This document shows positions 26,529 through 35,628 of a stretch of 64,000 nucleotides of DNA, piece after piece; position 1 is the stretch's first letter; every line of letters starts with the position of its first letter. The DNA comes from Pseudomonadota bacterium (GTDB lineage: Bacteria; Pseudomonadota; Gammaproteobacteria; Burkholderiales; Burkholderiaceae_C): contig JAIUPH010000011.1 in NCBI GenBank assembly GCA_020161065.1, forward strand, positions 62,001-126,000. Direction: 5' to 3'. A program made the translations under genes and the position numbers. Below the pieces are notes generated by a model, which was given only the letters and a program-made list of their open reading frames with translations, did not search any database and was not told the DNA's origin.

Positions 26529-28247
26529 ATGACCGCCGAGCACCCCATTCCCGACGCCCGCGGCACCAATCTGTACGCCGCCGACGCCGAGCTGCAGGCC
26601 CTGCTGCCGCTGTACCTGCCGGCCGACCTGCTGGCCCACCTGCAGCCGCATCTGCAGCGCCTGGGCGCGCTGGCCGGCGGCGTGCTGGACGACCTGGCGC
26701 TGGCCGCCGACAAGCACCCGCCGCTGCTGGAGCACCGCACGCGCACCGGCATCGATGCGCAGCGCATCGTCAAGCACCCGGCCTACGTCGAGCTGGAGCG
26801 CGTGGCTTTCAGCGAGTTCGGCCTGGCCGCGCTGTCGCACCGCGGCGGCGTGCTGGGCTGGCCGCAGGCGATGCCGGCGGCCGCCAAGTACGCACTGTCG
26901 TACCTGTTCGTGCAGGCCGAGTTCGGGCTGTGCTGCCCGCTGTCGATGACCGATTCGCTGGCGCGCACGCTGCGCAAGTTCGGCGCGCCGGCACTGGTGC
27001 AGCGCTACCTGCCGGCGCTGACGACGCAGGATTTCGACCAGCTCGCCCAAGGCGCGATGTTCATGACCGAGCAAGGCGCGGGCTCCGACGTGGCCGCCAC
27101 CACCACGCGCGCCGAAGCCCAGGCCGACGGCAGCTACAAGCTGTGGGGCGACAAGTGGTTCTGCTCCAACCCCGACGCCGGGCTGGCCATGGTGCTGGCG
27201 CGCATCGCCGGCGCGCCCGCGGGACTGAAGGGCATCTCGCTCTTCCTGCTGCCGCGCCGGCGCGGCGACGGCAGCGGCAACGCCTACCGCATCCTGCGGC
27301 TGAAGGACAAGCTGGGCACGCGCTCGATGGCCAGCGGCGAGATCCGCTTCGAAGGCGCCGAGGCCTGGCTGGTCGGCGAGGCCGGCCGCGGCTTCAACCA
27401 CATGGCCGACATGATCAACAACTCGCGGCTGTCCAACGGCATGCGCGCCGCCGGGCTGATGCGCCGCGCCTACGGCGAAGCGCTGCACGTGGCCACGCAC
27501 CGCGAGGCCTTTGGCCGCCGCCTGGTGCAACTGCCGCTGATGCGGCGCCAGCTGCTCAAGCTGCTGCTGCCCACCGAGCAGGCGCGCACCATGCTCTTGC
27601 AGACCGCCGATGCGCTGCGCCGCGCCGACGCCGGCGAAGACGGCGCCTATGCGCTGACGCGCATCCTGACGCCGCTTATCAAGTTCCGCGCCTGCCGCGA
27701 CGCGCGCAAGGTCACCGGCGACGCGATGGAAGTGCGCGGCGGCTGCGGCTACATCGAGGAATGGAGCGACCCGCGGCTGCTGCGCGACGCGCACCTGGGC
27801 TCGATCTGGGAAGGCACCAGCAACATCGTTGCGCTGGACGTGATCCGCGCCATCCGCCGCGAAGGCTCGCTGCCAGTGCTGCAGCAACATCTGCAGACGC
27901 TGCTCGACGGCGCCGAGCTGCACGCCGCGGCGCGCGCGGTGTTCGACGGCGCGCTGCAGCGCACGCTGGCGCTGGCCGCCCGCGTGGCCGAAAGCCATGG
28001 CCGCGACGACCACGCGGCGCGCCAGGCGGCATCCGCGCTGTACCACGTGAGCAGCGCCGTGGCGATGGCCTGGGAAGCCACGCGCTGCCGCTCGGCCCGG
28101 CGCATGACGCTGGCGCAGCTGGTGCTGCGGCAACGCGTGCTGCCGCAAGACCCGTTGCAGCCGCAGGACGCGCCGGCCTCGGCCGACGAGCTGCTGCAAC
28201 CCGCGGCGGCAGCGACCGCCGCGCCGGCCGCAGTCAACCTGTTCTGA
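26529..28247 (+). CDS. Acyl-CoA dehydrogenase, AidB-like
   Basis: FAD-dependent acyl-CoA dehydrogenase of 572 residues, longer than typical 380-residue enzymes and similar in layout to the AidB/very-long-chain group. Visible: FMTEQGAGSDV (FAD/substrate region, about 178-188), KWFCSNPDA, the arginine-rich LSNGMRAAGLMRRAYGEAL, and GGCGYIEEW with GTSNI near the active site. It starts an operon with a Bug receptor and CoA-transferase, so it likely oxidises the CoA ester made by that transferase. AidB-like DNA-repair function is less likely in this context. Confidence 0.88.
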   Translation: MTAEHPIPDARGTNLYAADAELQALLPLYLPADLLAHLQPHLQRLGALAGGVLDDLALAADKHPPLLEHRTRTGIDAQRIVKHPAYVELERVAFSEFGLAALSHRGGVLGWPQAMPAAAKYALSYLFVQAEFGLCCPLSMTDSLARTLRKFGAPALVQRYLPALTTQDFDQLAQGAMFMTEQGAGSDVAATTTRAEAQADGSYKLWGDKWFCSNPDAGLAMVLARIAGAPAGLKGISLFLLPRRRGDGSGNAYRILRLKDKLGTRSMASGEIRFEGAEAWLVGEAGRGFNHMADMINNSRLSNGMRAAGLMRRAYGEALHVATHREAFGRRLVQLPLMRRQLLKLLLPTEQARTMLLQTADALRRADAGEDGAYALTRILTPLIKFRACRDARKVTGDAMEVRGGCGYIEEWSDPRLLRDAHLGSIWEGTSNIVALDVIRAIRREGSLPVLQQHLQTLLDGAELHAAARAVFDGALQRTLALAARVAESHGRDDHAARQAASALYHVSSAVAMAWEATRCRSARRMTLAQLVLRQRVLPQDPLQPQDAPASADELLQPAAAATAAPAAVNLF

Positions 28248-28280
28248 CCGATCGACCAGCGAACACCGGAGACAAGCCCC

Positions 28281-29261
28281 ATGAACCTTCGCCGCCCCCT
28301 GCTCCACGCCTTGCTGGCCGCGCCGCTGTGGCTGGCCGGCCCGCCTCTGCAAGCCGCCGACTTTCCGACCAAGCCGCTGACGCTGGTCGTGCCTTTCGCG
28401 CCCGGCGGCCCCACCGATGCGATGGCGCGCGTCTTGGCCGCCGCGCTGAAGGGGCCGCTCGGGCAAACGGTGATCGTCGACAACAAGCCCGGCGCCGGCG
28501 GCAACATCGGCGCCGAATGGGTGGCACGCGCGCCGGCCGACGGCTACACCATGCTGTTCGGCACCTCGGGGCCGTTGGCGATCAACCAGTTCCTGTACCC
28601 CAAGATGGCCTACGACCCGCTGCGCAGCTTCGCGCCGGTGATCGAGATCGGCGACCTGCCCAACGTGCTGGTCGTCAACCCAAGCGTACCGGCGCGCAAC
28701 GTGCAGGAGCTGGTCGCGCTGGCCAAGGCGCGGCCGGGCACGCTGAGCTATGCCTCGTCGGGCAACGGCGCCTCGTCGCACCTGGCCGGCGTGATGTTCA
28801 ACCTGCGCGCCGGCACCGACTTGCAGCACATCCCGTACAAGGGCACCGGCCCGGCGTTGAACGACCTGCTGGGCGGCCAGGTGGCGATGACCTTCACCGA
28901 CGTGCTGACCGCGCTACCGCACGTGCAGGCCGGCAAGCTGCGCGCCCTGGCCGTGACCACCGCGGCGCGCTCGAAGGCGCTGCCCGACGTGCCGACGCTG
29001 GCCGAGCAAGGCGTGAAGGACATGAACGTCAGCGTGTTCTTCGGCATCGTCGTGCCGGCGGCCACGCCGCCCGACGTGGTGGCGCGGCTGAACGCCGCTT
29101 ACGTGCGCGTGCTGGCCGACCCCGAGGTGCGCGGCAAGCTGGCCGCGCAAGGCCTGGAGCCGCCGGCGGCCACCACGCCGGCGCACCTGACCGAGTACAT
29201 GCGCCAGGAGGCGGCGCGCTGGCAGGACGTGGTGAAAGCCTCCGGCGCAAGGCTGGACTGA
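28281..29261 (+). CDS. Bug/TctC-family substrate-binding protein
   Basis: Periplasmic receptor of 326 residues: signal peptide 1 to about 25 (ending LQAAD), then PFAPGGPTDAMAR, NKPGAGGN and SYASSGNGASSH motifs. It lies between the acyl-CoA dehydrogenase and the CoA-transferase and probably binds the carboxylate that is then activated. No TctA/B genes are nearby. Confidence 0.93.
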   Translation: MNLRRPLLHALLAAPLWLAGPPLQAADFPTKPLTLVVPFAPGGPTDAMARVLAAALKGPLGQTVIVDNKPGAGGNIGAEWVARAPADGYTMLFGTSGPLAINQFLYPKMAYDPLRSFAPVIEIGDLPNVLVVNPSVPARNVQELVALAKARPGTLSYASSGNGASSHLAGVMFNLRAGTDLQHIPYKGTGPALNDLLGGQVAMTFTDVLTALPHVQAGKLRALAVTTAARSKALPDVPTLAEQGVKDMNVSVFFGIVVPAATPPDVVARLNAAYVRVLADPEVRGKLAAQGLEPPAATTPAHLTEYMRQEAARWQDVVKASGARLD

Positions 29262-29266
29262 AGGCC

Positions 29267-30397
29267 ATGTCTGCACTCGATGGCATCCGCGTCGTCGACG
29301 CCTCGCGCATCCTCGGCGGGCCGTTCTGCGGCCAGGTGCTCGGCGACCATGGCGCCGACGTGCTGAAGGTCGAGCCGCCGCAAGGCGACGACACGCGTGC
29401 CTGGGGCCCGCCGTTCGACGCGCGCGGCGTCGCCTCGTACTACCACGGCCTCAACCGCAACAAACGCGTGCTGACGCTCGACCTCGGCGGCGAAGGCGGC
29501 CGCCAGCGCCTGCTGGAACTGCTGGCCGAGGCCGACGTCTTCGTCGAAAACTTCAAGACCGGCACGCTGGAGCGCTGGGGCCTGGGCTGGGAGCAGTTGT
29601 CGCAGCGCTTTCCGCGCCTGGTGCACTGCCGCGTCTCGGGCTTCGGCGCCGACGGCCCGCTGGGCGGCCTGCCCGGCTACGACGCGGCGCTGCAGGCGAT
29701 GTGCGGGCTGATGAGCGTCAACGGCGAGGCGGGCGGCGCGCCGCTGCGCGTGGGCCTGCCGGTGGTCGACCTGGTGACCGGCCTCAACGCCGCCTTGGGC
29801 GTGCTGCTGGCGCTGCAGGAGCGCGAACGCAGCGGCCGCGGCCAGTTCGTCGAATCGGCGCTGTTCGACAACGGCTTGTCGCTGCTGCACCCGCATGCCG
29901 CCAACTGGTTCCTGGGCGGCGGGCGCCCGGGGCGCAGCGGCAACGCCCACCCCAACATCTACCCCTACGACGTGCTGCGCACCGGCACCGCGCCGGTGTT
30001 CTTCGCGGTCGGCAACGACAAACAATTTCGCCAGTTATGCGCCGAACTGGCGGCGCCGGCGCTGGCCGAGGACGCGCGCTTCGCCAGCGCCGGCGCGCGC
30101 TCGGTGCACCGCGCCGAGCTGAAGCCGGCGCTGGAAGCGCTGCTGGCCGCGCACGACGGCCCGGCGCTGGCCGAGCGCTTGATCGCCCTGGGCGTGCCCT
30201 GCGCCGCGGTGCTGGACGTGCCCGAGGCGCTGGACCATCCGCACACGCGCCACCGCGGCATGGTGGTCGAGTTGCCCGGCGGCTACCGCGGCATCGCCTC
30301 GCCGGTCAAGCTCAGCCGCACGCCGGCCAGCTACCGGCTGCCGCCCTTGAGCGAGGGCCAGGCCTTCCTGCCGCGCGAAGCAGCCAACGACGGCTGA
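29267..30397 (+). CDS. CaiB/BaiF-family (type III) CoA-transferase
   Basis: CoA-transferase of 376 residues. Start LDGIRVVDASRILGGPFCGQ, then DVLKVEPPQGDDTR, RNKRVLTLDL and the GYDAALQA stretch, where the Asp is the expected catalytic residue. It transfers CoA from a donor ester to a free acid. Begins 5 bases after the Bug gene. With the acyl-CoA dehydrogenase it forms an uptake-activate-oxidise module for an organic acid. Confidence 0.92.
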   Translation: MSALDGIRVVDASRILGGPFCGQVLGDHGADVLKVEPPQGDDTRAWGPPFDARGVASYYHGLNRNKRVLTLDLGGEGGRQRLLELLAEADVFVENFKTGTLERWGLGWEQLSQRFPRLVHCRVSGFGADGPLGGLPGYDAALQAMCGLMSVNGEAGGAPLRVGLPVVDLVTGLNAALGVLLALQERERSGRGQFVESALFDNGLSLLHPHAANWFLGGGRPGRSGNAHPNIYPYDVLRTGTAPVFFAVGNDKQFRQLCAELAAPALAEDARFASAGARSVHRAELKPALEALLAAHDGPALAERLIALGVPCAAVLDVPEALDHPHTRHRGMVVELPGGYRGIASPVKLSRTPASYRLPPLSEGQAFLPREAANDG

Positions 30398-30421
30398 CCG
30401 TGGTGGCGCCCGCGTGCGCGC

Positions 30422-30462
30422 TTGAGATCCATCAAGCCCGGCAGCGGATGAGTCTCTAGACT
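30422..30462 (+). promoter_or_regulatory. FNR/Anr-type box and -10 upstream of the TonB receptor
   Basis: TTGAG-ATCC-ATCAA (30422-30435) matches the FNR/Anr consensus TTGAT-N4-ATCAA at 9 of 10 positions. TAGACT (30457-30462, 4/6 to TATAAT) follows, giving a start near 30469-30470 and a box centre at about -41, the class II position. The receptor gene begins 71 bases further on. Confidence 0.6.
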
Positions 30463-30540
30463 GCGCTTCATTCGCCGCCGCCCTGGCGGTTTGCGCCGGG
30501 TTCAGGCATTGCCGCCGCTTGCCGGCCGACAGGAGCCACG

Positions 30541-32553
30541 ATGACCCCACTGGGCCGCGCCCTTGCGCTGGGCGCCGGCGTGCTGGCCGCGCCGGCCGTC
30601 GCCGTCGCGCAGACCGAAGACCGGAACTTCGACACCGTCACCATCATCGGCACCGGCTTGCCGACCGAGGTGCTGCGCAGCCCGGCCTCGATCACCATCA
30701 TCTCGCGCGAGCAGATCGAGCAGACGGCGCCGGTGTCGATCGCCGCGCTGCTGCGCCACGTGCCCGGCGTGCAGATCTCCGAGGAAGGCATCGAGCGCAT
30801 CGCCATCCGCGGCGAGATCGCCCGCCGCGTCGCGATCCTGATCGACGGCCAGAAGCTGACCGACCACACGAGCTACGGCCAGCCCGTGCTGGTGGACCCG
30901 ACGACGATCGAGCGCATCGAGGTCGTGCGCGGCTCGTCGTCGGTGATCTCGGGCAGCAGCGCCATCGGCGGGGTGATCAACATCATCACCCGCAAGGGTG
31001 CGGCCCAGCCCTTGAGCTTCAGCACCACGGCGGGCTATTTGTCGGCGACGCAGGGCTACCGCGTGTCGGCCAGCGCGGCGGGCACCGTCGGCGCCGGGCC
31101 CGGCAAGCTGGACTACAACTTCAGCGCCGGCAAGATGAAGCAGGAAGACCGCCGCACGCCCGACGGCCGGCTGACCCCCTCCGACGTGGAGGACGCCAAT
31201 CTCTCGGCCCACCTCGGCTACCGGGTCGACGGCCACTACATCGGCCTCAAGGCGCAGGCCTACGACCTGGCCGCCAACGTCTACGTCGGGCAGCCCGACT
31301 TCCTGATCGCGCTGCCGCAGCGCGACCTGCGCAAGGCCTCGCTGTTCTACGAAGGCACGGCGCTGGCGCCGTGGCTGGCCAAGCTGGGCGTCAACGTCTA
31401 CCGGCAGACCATCGACCGCGATTTCCGCAGCGACGCCAGCACCAGCGCCGGGCCGTTGCGCATCCGCGTGCGCGCCGATTCGATCGACGAGCAGACCACC
31501 GCCGGCGCCAAGCTGCGCGCCGAGATGAAGTTCTCGGAAGGCAGCCGCACCGTCGCCGGGCTGGAATGGGAGGACGACGCGCTGGCCTCCGACAAGACCA
31601 CGCGCACGACGCGCACGCCGCCGGGCACGACGACCACGTCGCTGCGCCACGACGATGCGCGCACCGTCACCGTCTCGCTGTTCGGGCAGCACGAGATGAC
31701 GCTGCTGCCCGACCAGCTCACCGCCATCGTCGGCGCGCGCGGCTACCGCGTGCGCGCCGACCTCGGTGCGTCGGCCACCAATGGCGTTGCCAACCCCCGC
31801 CGCGACAACGCCGACAGCCAGGCGCTGGGCTCGGCCGGCGTGGTGTGGACGCCGGCCCGGCGGCTGGCCCTGCGGGCCAACGTTTCACAAGGCTATATCT
31901 ACCCGACGCTGGGGCAGCTGTTCCTGACTGCCACCGGCGGCGGCACCACGCTGGTGGGCAACCCCGACCTCGTACCCGAAAGGTCGACCACCTACGAGCT
32001 GGGCGCGCGCTACGCGACCGGTGCCACGGTGCTGGACGCCACGCTGTTCCACGCCCGCACCAACGACTACATCGCCACCGTGGCTTCGGGCAGCACCGGC
32101 ACCTACCGCAACGTCGACGCCGCGCGCAGCCTGGGGCTGGAGGTGTACGCCGAACACGCGCTGCGCGGCTGGCGGCTGACGCCGTACACCTCGTTTTCGG
32201 CGATGCGCCGGCAGCTGCGCTACGGCAACGGCCTGCGCACCGACGACGGCGGCTCGCCGGCCTTCAGCGGCCGCATCGGCCTGCGGCAGGATTGGAGCTG
32301 GGGCACGCTCGGCGGCAGCGTGGACGCCTTCGTGCGCGGCGAAAGCCGGGTGCGGCTGCGCAGCGAGACCGGCGCGCTCAGCGGCTCGGCCGCCGGCTAC
32401 GCAACCTTGCACCTCAGCCTGCACGTCGACTTCGGCGACGCGCTGGCGCTGGTGGCCGAGTTCAACAACCTGGCCAACCGCCGCTACGCGCCCTACGACC
32501 AGATGCCGGGCGCTGAGCGCTCGGTCAACCTGTTCGTGACGAAGCGGTTCTGA
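30541..32553 (+). CDS. TonB-dependent outer-membrane receptor
   Basis: Outer-membrane gated channel of 670 residues. Signal peptide 1 to about 23 (ending AVAVAQ), a plug domain (about 30-150) with VPGVQI, RGE and IERIEVVRGSSSVISGSSAIGGVINIITR, then a 22-strand barrel ending in aromatic F (VTKRF). AGGAG lies 6 bases before the ATG. The length and plug resemble colicin-I/heme/siderophore receptors; the ligand is not identifiable. No TonB, ABC or regulator genes lie next to it. It appears monocistronic, ending in hairpin repeats, and has an FNR-type box upstream. Confidence 0.92.
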   Translation: MTPLGRALALGAGVLAAPAVAVAQTEDRNFDTVTIIGTGLPTEVLRSPASITIISREQIEQTAPVSIAALLRHVPGVQISEEGIERIAIRGEIARRVAILIDGQKLTDHTSYGQPVLVDPTTIERIEVVRGSSSVISGSSAIGGVINIITRKGAAQPLSFSTTAGYLSATQGYRVSASAAGTVGAGPGKLDYNFSAGKMKQEDRRTPDGRLTPSDVEDANLSAHLGYRVDGHYIGLKAQAYDLAANVYVGQPDFLIALPQRDLRKASLFYEGTALAPWLAKLGVNVYRQTIDRDFRSDASTSAGPLRIRVRADSIDEQTTAGAKLRAEMKFSEGSRTVAGLEWEDDALASDKTTRTTRTPPGTTTTSLRHDDARTVTVSLFGQHEMTLLPDQLTAIVGARGYRVRADLGASATNGVANPRRDNADSQALGSAGVVWTPARRLALRANVSQGYIYPTLGQLFLTATGGGTTLVGNPDLVPERSTTYELGARYATGATVLDATLFHARTNDYIATVASGSTGTYRNVDAARSLGLEVYAEHALRGWRLTPYTSFSAMRRQLRYGNGLRTDDGGSPAFSGRIGLRQDWSWGTLGGSVDAFVRGESRVRLRSETGALSGSAAGYATLHLSLHVDFGDALALVAEFNNLANRRYAPYDQMPGAERSVNLFVTKRF

Positions 32554-32559
32554 CGCGCG

Positions 32560-32624
32560 TTCGCGACTAAACGCGCGCAGCGCGCGTTCGAGACTAAGCC
32601 CGCGCGGCGGGCTTTCGCGACTAA
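32560..32624. repeat. Three 27-base tandem units with hairpins between convergent genes
   Basis: TTCGCGACTAA (32560), TTCGAGACTAA (32587) and TTCGCGACTAA (32614) recur exactly every 27 bases. Between them sit GC palindromes such as ACGCGCGCAGCGCGCGT and AAGCCCGCCGCGCGGGCTT (minus strand), each followed by a short T-rich tail. They are tandem terminators between the convergent TonB receptor and desaturase genes; the third copy enters the stop codon region of the desaturase. Confidence 0.7.
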
Positions 32625-33847
32625 GCCCGCGCCGCGCGCAGCTTGAGCGAGAACTCCTGCAGCGCGGCGATGCCGCTGTCCTCGGCCTTGCGGCACCAGG
32701 CCTGCAGGTCGTGGACGAGCTGCTCGGCGGTCACGCTCTTGCGCGTCCACAGCTGGCGCAGCTCTTCGCGCATGGCCACCAGCTTGGCGAGCTTGGGCGC
32801 GTCGCCCATCGCCTTGGCCAGCTGCGGCTTCACGCCTTGCGGGATCTTGTCGTCGTCGCGGTGCAGCCAGGCTTTGGCCAGGTTCATGTTGACCCAGCGC
32901 ATGCTGTTCTCGGCGCCTTCGCGGCGCAGCCGCTCCAGTTCGCCGCCCACCGCGCGGCGCATCTCGGCGGCATAACGCGCCATCACCTCGTAGCGGTTGG
33001 CGATCAGCGCTTCCAGCGTCTGGTCGTCGGCCACCGGCTTGACGTCGCCCAGCGCCAGCCGCGGCGGCGTCTTGCGCACCTTGGCCATGCCGAGCATCTC
33101 CATCGCGCGGATGTAGCCCCAGCCGATGTCGAACTCGTAGGGCTTGACCGACAGCTTGGCCGAGGTCGGGTAGGTGTGGTGGTTGTTGTGCAGCTCTTCG
33201 CCGCCGATGATGATGCCCCAGGGGCTGATGTTGGTGGAGGCGTCGGCCGCCTCGAAATTGCGGTAGCCCCAGTAGTGGCCCAGGCCGTTGATGATGCCGG
33301 CCGCGGTGATGGGGATCCACAGCATCTGCACCGCCCACACCGTGGCGCCGATGGCGCCGAACAGCAGCAGGTCGATGATCAGCATCAGGCCCACGCCCTG
33401 CCACGAGAAGCGGCTGTAGAGCTTGCGCTCGATCCAGTCGTCGGGCGTGTTGTGGCCGTACTTGCTGAGCGTCTCCTGCACCTTGGCTTCGGCGCGGTAC
33501 AGCTCCGAGCCGGTCAGCAGCACGGTCTTGATGCCGCGGGTCACCGGGCTGTGCGGGTCTTCCTCGGTCTCGCACTTGGCGTGGTGCTTGCGGTGGATGG
33601 CCACCCATTCCTTGGTGACCATGCCGGTGGTCAGCCACAGCCAGAAGCGGAAGAAGTGCGACGGCAGCGGCCCCAGTTCCAGCGCGCGGTGCGCCTGGCA
33701 GCGGTGCAGGAAGATGGTGACGGCCGCGATGGTGATGTGCGTCATCACCAGGGTTGCCAGCACGATCTGCCACCACGGCAGGTCCAACAGGCCATCGCTC
33801 AGCCAGTCCACCGCCGCATTCAGAATCGCCCAATCGGGTAACAACAT
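32621..33847 (-). CDS. Fatty acid desaturase (delta-9 acyl-CoA/acyl-lipid type)
   Basis: Membrane di-iron desaturase of 408 residues. The three His boxes are HRCQAH (48-53), HRKHH (85-89) and HNNHH (220-224), the pattern of stearoyl-CoA-type delta-9 desaturases, with hydrophobic pairs at about 28-48, 60-75, 150-170 and 172-195. The C-terminal 130 residues are a charged, helical extension (KLAKLVAMREELRQLW) typical of the Burkholderiales members. It introduces a cis double bond for membrane fluidity. The stop lies within the tandem terminator repeat. Confidence 0.92.
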   Translation of the reverse strand: MLLPDWAILNAAVDWLSDGLLDLPWWQIVLATLVMTHITIAAVTIFLHRCQAHRALELGPLPSHFFRFWLWLTTGMVTKEWVAIHRKHHAKCETEEDPHSPVTRGIKTVLLTGSELYRAEAKVQETLSKYGHNTPDDWIERKLYSRFSWQGVGLMLIIDLLLFGAIGATVWAVQMLWIPITAAGIINGLGHYWGYRNFEAADASTNISPWGIIIGGEELHNNHHTYPTSAKLSVKPYEFDIGWGYIRAMEMLGMAKVRKTPPRLALGDVKPVADDQTLEALIANRYEVMARYAAEMRRAVGGELERLRREGAENSMRWVNMNLAKAWLHRDDDKIPQGVKPQLAKAMGDAPKLAKLVAMREELRQLWTRKSVTAEQLVHDLQAWCRKAEDSGIAALQEFSLKLRAARA

Positions 33848-33948
33848 GATCGCCAAACCTCGGTGCCACCGGGCACTGTCCAACCCTTGATTGTAAATGT
33901 GGCGTCCATTGGCACCAAGTACGGGCTTGCGCCGGGCTGGAGAATTCG

Positions 33949-35544
33949 CTAATAGCGGTGGGCCGCCAGCGCGTCGCGCACCTCGCGCCGCAGCACCTTG
34001 CCCAACGGCGAGCGGGGCAGCGCCTCCAGCACCCGCACCCGGTCGGGCAGCGCATGCGCGGGCAGCAGCGGGCGCAGGTGCCCTGTGAGCTCGGCGGCCC
34101 AGTCGGCCGCGCCCCGGCCCCCGGCCGAGCGGCGCAGCGAGACCACCAGCCAGACCGGGCCGGGGCCGTCGGCCGCCGGCGGCTGCACCAGCACGGCCTC
34201 GCGCACTGCGGGATGGCGGTGCGCCGCGTCTTCCACCTCCCGGGGGTAGACCGGCAGCAGCACGCCCCGGCGCTGCACCTGCACCAGGTCGGCCTGCCGC
34301 CCCAGGATGAAGAGATCGCCGTCGGCGTCGACGCGCCCGAGGTCGCCCATCGCCAGCCAGTCGTCGCCTGCCGGCACCAGGCCGTGCGCGCCCCAGTAGC
34401 CGGCAAAGCGCGTCGGGCTGCGCACCAGCACGGCGCCGACCTCGCCTGCCGGCAAGTCCCGGCCCTGGTCGTCGACGATGCGCAGCTCCACCCCGGCGAC
34501 GACGCGGCCGCAGGAGCCCAGCCGTCGCGGCTGCCCGGCCAGCGCGCCGGCGTGCGCCGGCGCCGACATCAGCGCCAGCGGCGGCAGCACCTCGGCGCTG
34601 CCGTAGCCTTGCTGCAGGATCGGGCCGAAGCGCTGCAGCGCCTCGGTCAGCTTGGGCACCGGCATCGACTCGGTGCCGTAGACGAGCTGGCGCACCGCCG
34701 CCAGCCGCCGCGGGGCGTCCGGCAGCTCCAGCAGGTCGATCAACTGGCTCGGCGTGACGAACAGCCGCGTGACGCCGTGCCGCGCGGCGCAGTCCACCCA
34801 GGCCGCGGTGTCGCGGCTGGGCGGGATCACCAGCGGGCTGCCGCTGAGCAAGGCCGGAAACAGCATGCCGCTGCCGGCGCCGCACAGCGGAATCGCCGTC
34901 AGGCAGGGCCCGGCGGGCGCCGCCGGCCCCGACAGGTCGGCATTGGCCAGCAGCATCTGCAGGCTGCGCATCTGCGCGCCGTGGGTCGACGCCATCAGCT
35001 TGGGCGCGCCGGTGGTGCCCGAGGTCGTGACCAGCACCGCCACGTCGTCCGGCGCCACCGGCACCGCCGCGGGCAGCGGCGGGTGGGCCGCCAGCCAGGC
35101 TTCGTAGTCGGGCCCGGTCAGCACGCGGCGCGCGCCCGGCGGCGGCGCGGCGGCGGCCAGCGGCAAGTCCGGCGAGGTGATGACCACGCGCGGCTGCACG
35201 CAGCCCAGCAGCGCGCGGGCCGCAGCGGCGTCGGCAAAGTCGGGCAGGCAGGCTGCCACCGCGCCGCATTCCCAGGCCGCCAGCCGCAGTTCGACCAGCT
35301 CGTGCTCGTCGTGCAACTGGTACAGCAGCAGTTCGCCCGGCTGGAGCCCGGCACTTTGCAAGGCCTGCGCCAGGCGCAGGCTGCGCTCGTGCAAGGCGCG
35401 AAACGTCCATTGCCCGCTGGGCGTGACCAGCGCCAGCCGGCCGGCGTAGCGCTGGCAGGCCCAGCGCACGGCATCCCTCGGCACGCGGAAGCGGCCCACC
35501 AGCCAGCACGCCAGGCGGTGGCGTAGACGATCGACCCAGCGCAT
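33949..35544 (-). CDS. AMP-dependent synthetase/ligase (acyl-CoA synthetase-like)
   Basis: ANL-superfamily adenylating enzyme of 531 residues. P-loop-like motif TTSGTTGAPK, the A5-like QQGYGSAEVLPP, the A7 motif MGDLGRVDADG, and A10 lysine in SPLGKVLRRE. These support carboxylate activation, with acyl-CoA or acyl-carrier transfer. The start ATG 35544 fits the family. It diverges from an AraC-type regulator. No dedicated carrier protein or partner enzyme is adjacent, so the acyl substrate is unknown. The moderately divergent A5 (GSAE instead of GxTE) is worth noting. Confidence 0.87.
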   Translation of the reverse strand: MRWVDRLRHRLACWLVGRFRVPRDAVRWACQRYAGRLALVTPSGQWTFRALHERSLRLAQALQSAGLQPGELLLYQLHDEHELVELRLAAWECGAVAACLPDFADAAAARALLGCVQPRVVITSPDLPLAAAAPPPGARRVLTGPDYEAWLAAHPPLPAAVPVAPDDVAVLVTTSGTTGAPKLMASTHGAQMRSLQMLLANADLSGPAAPAGPCLTAIPLCGAGSGMLFPALLSGSPLVIPPSRDTAAWVDCAARHGVTRLFVTPSQLIDLLELPDAPRRLAAVRQLVYGTESMPVPKLTEALQRFGPILQQGYGSAEVLPPLALMSAPAHAGALAGQPRRLGSCGRVVAGVELRIVDDQGRDLPAGEVGAVLVRSPTRFAGYWGAHGLVPAGDDWLAMGDLGRVDADGDLFILGRQADLVQVQRRGVLLPVYPREVEDAAHRHPAVREAVLVQPPAADGPGPVWLVVSLRRSAGGRGAADWAAELTGHLRPLLPAHALPDRVRVLEALPRSPLGKVLRREVRDALAAHRY

Positions 35545-35628
35545 GGCGCCGGCCTCAACAATTGGTTGCAGGCATGGGGCCGATGTTGCGCACCCTGTCG
35601 GCCCGAAAGCTTGAACACTTCTGCCACG

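Noticed and set aside
26529-28247. Acyl-CoA dehydrogenase as a true AidB DNA-alkylation response protein
   Set aside because: Operon partners are an acid receptor and CoA-transferase; there is no ada/alk gene nearby.
25625-30397. Very long open frames antisense or out of frame with the known genes (for example across 25625-30397, 52593-56342 and 14973-17642)
   Set aside because: High GC DNA lacks stop codons in shadow frames. The translations are Arg/Ala/Gly/His-rich and show no family motifs, whereas the overlapping genes have clear domains.
35566-35628. Earlier ATG for the AraC regulator at 35566
   Set aside because: The 21 extra residues are Cys/Arg-rich and fall in the promoter region of the divergent gene.
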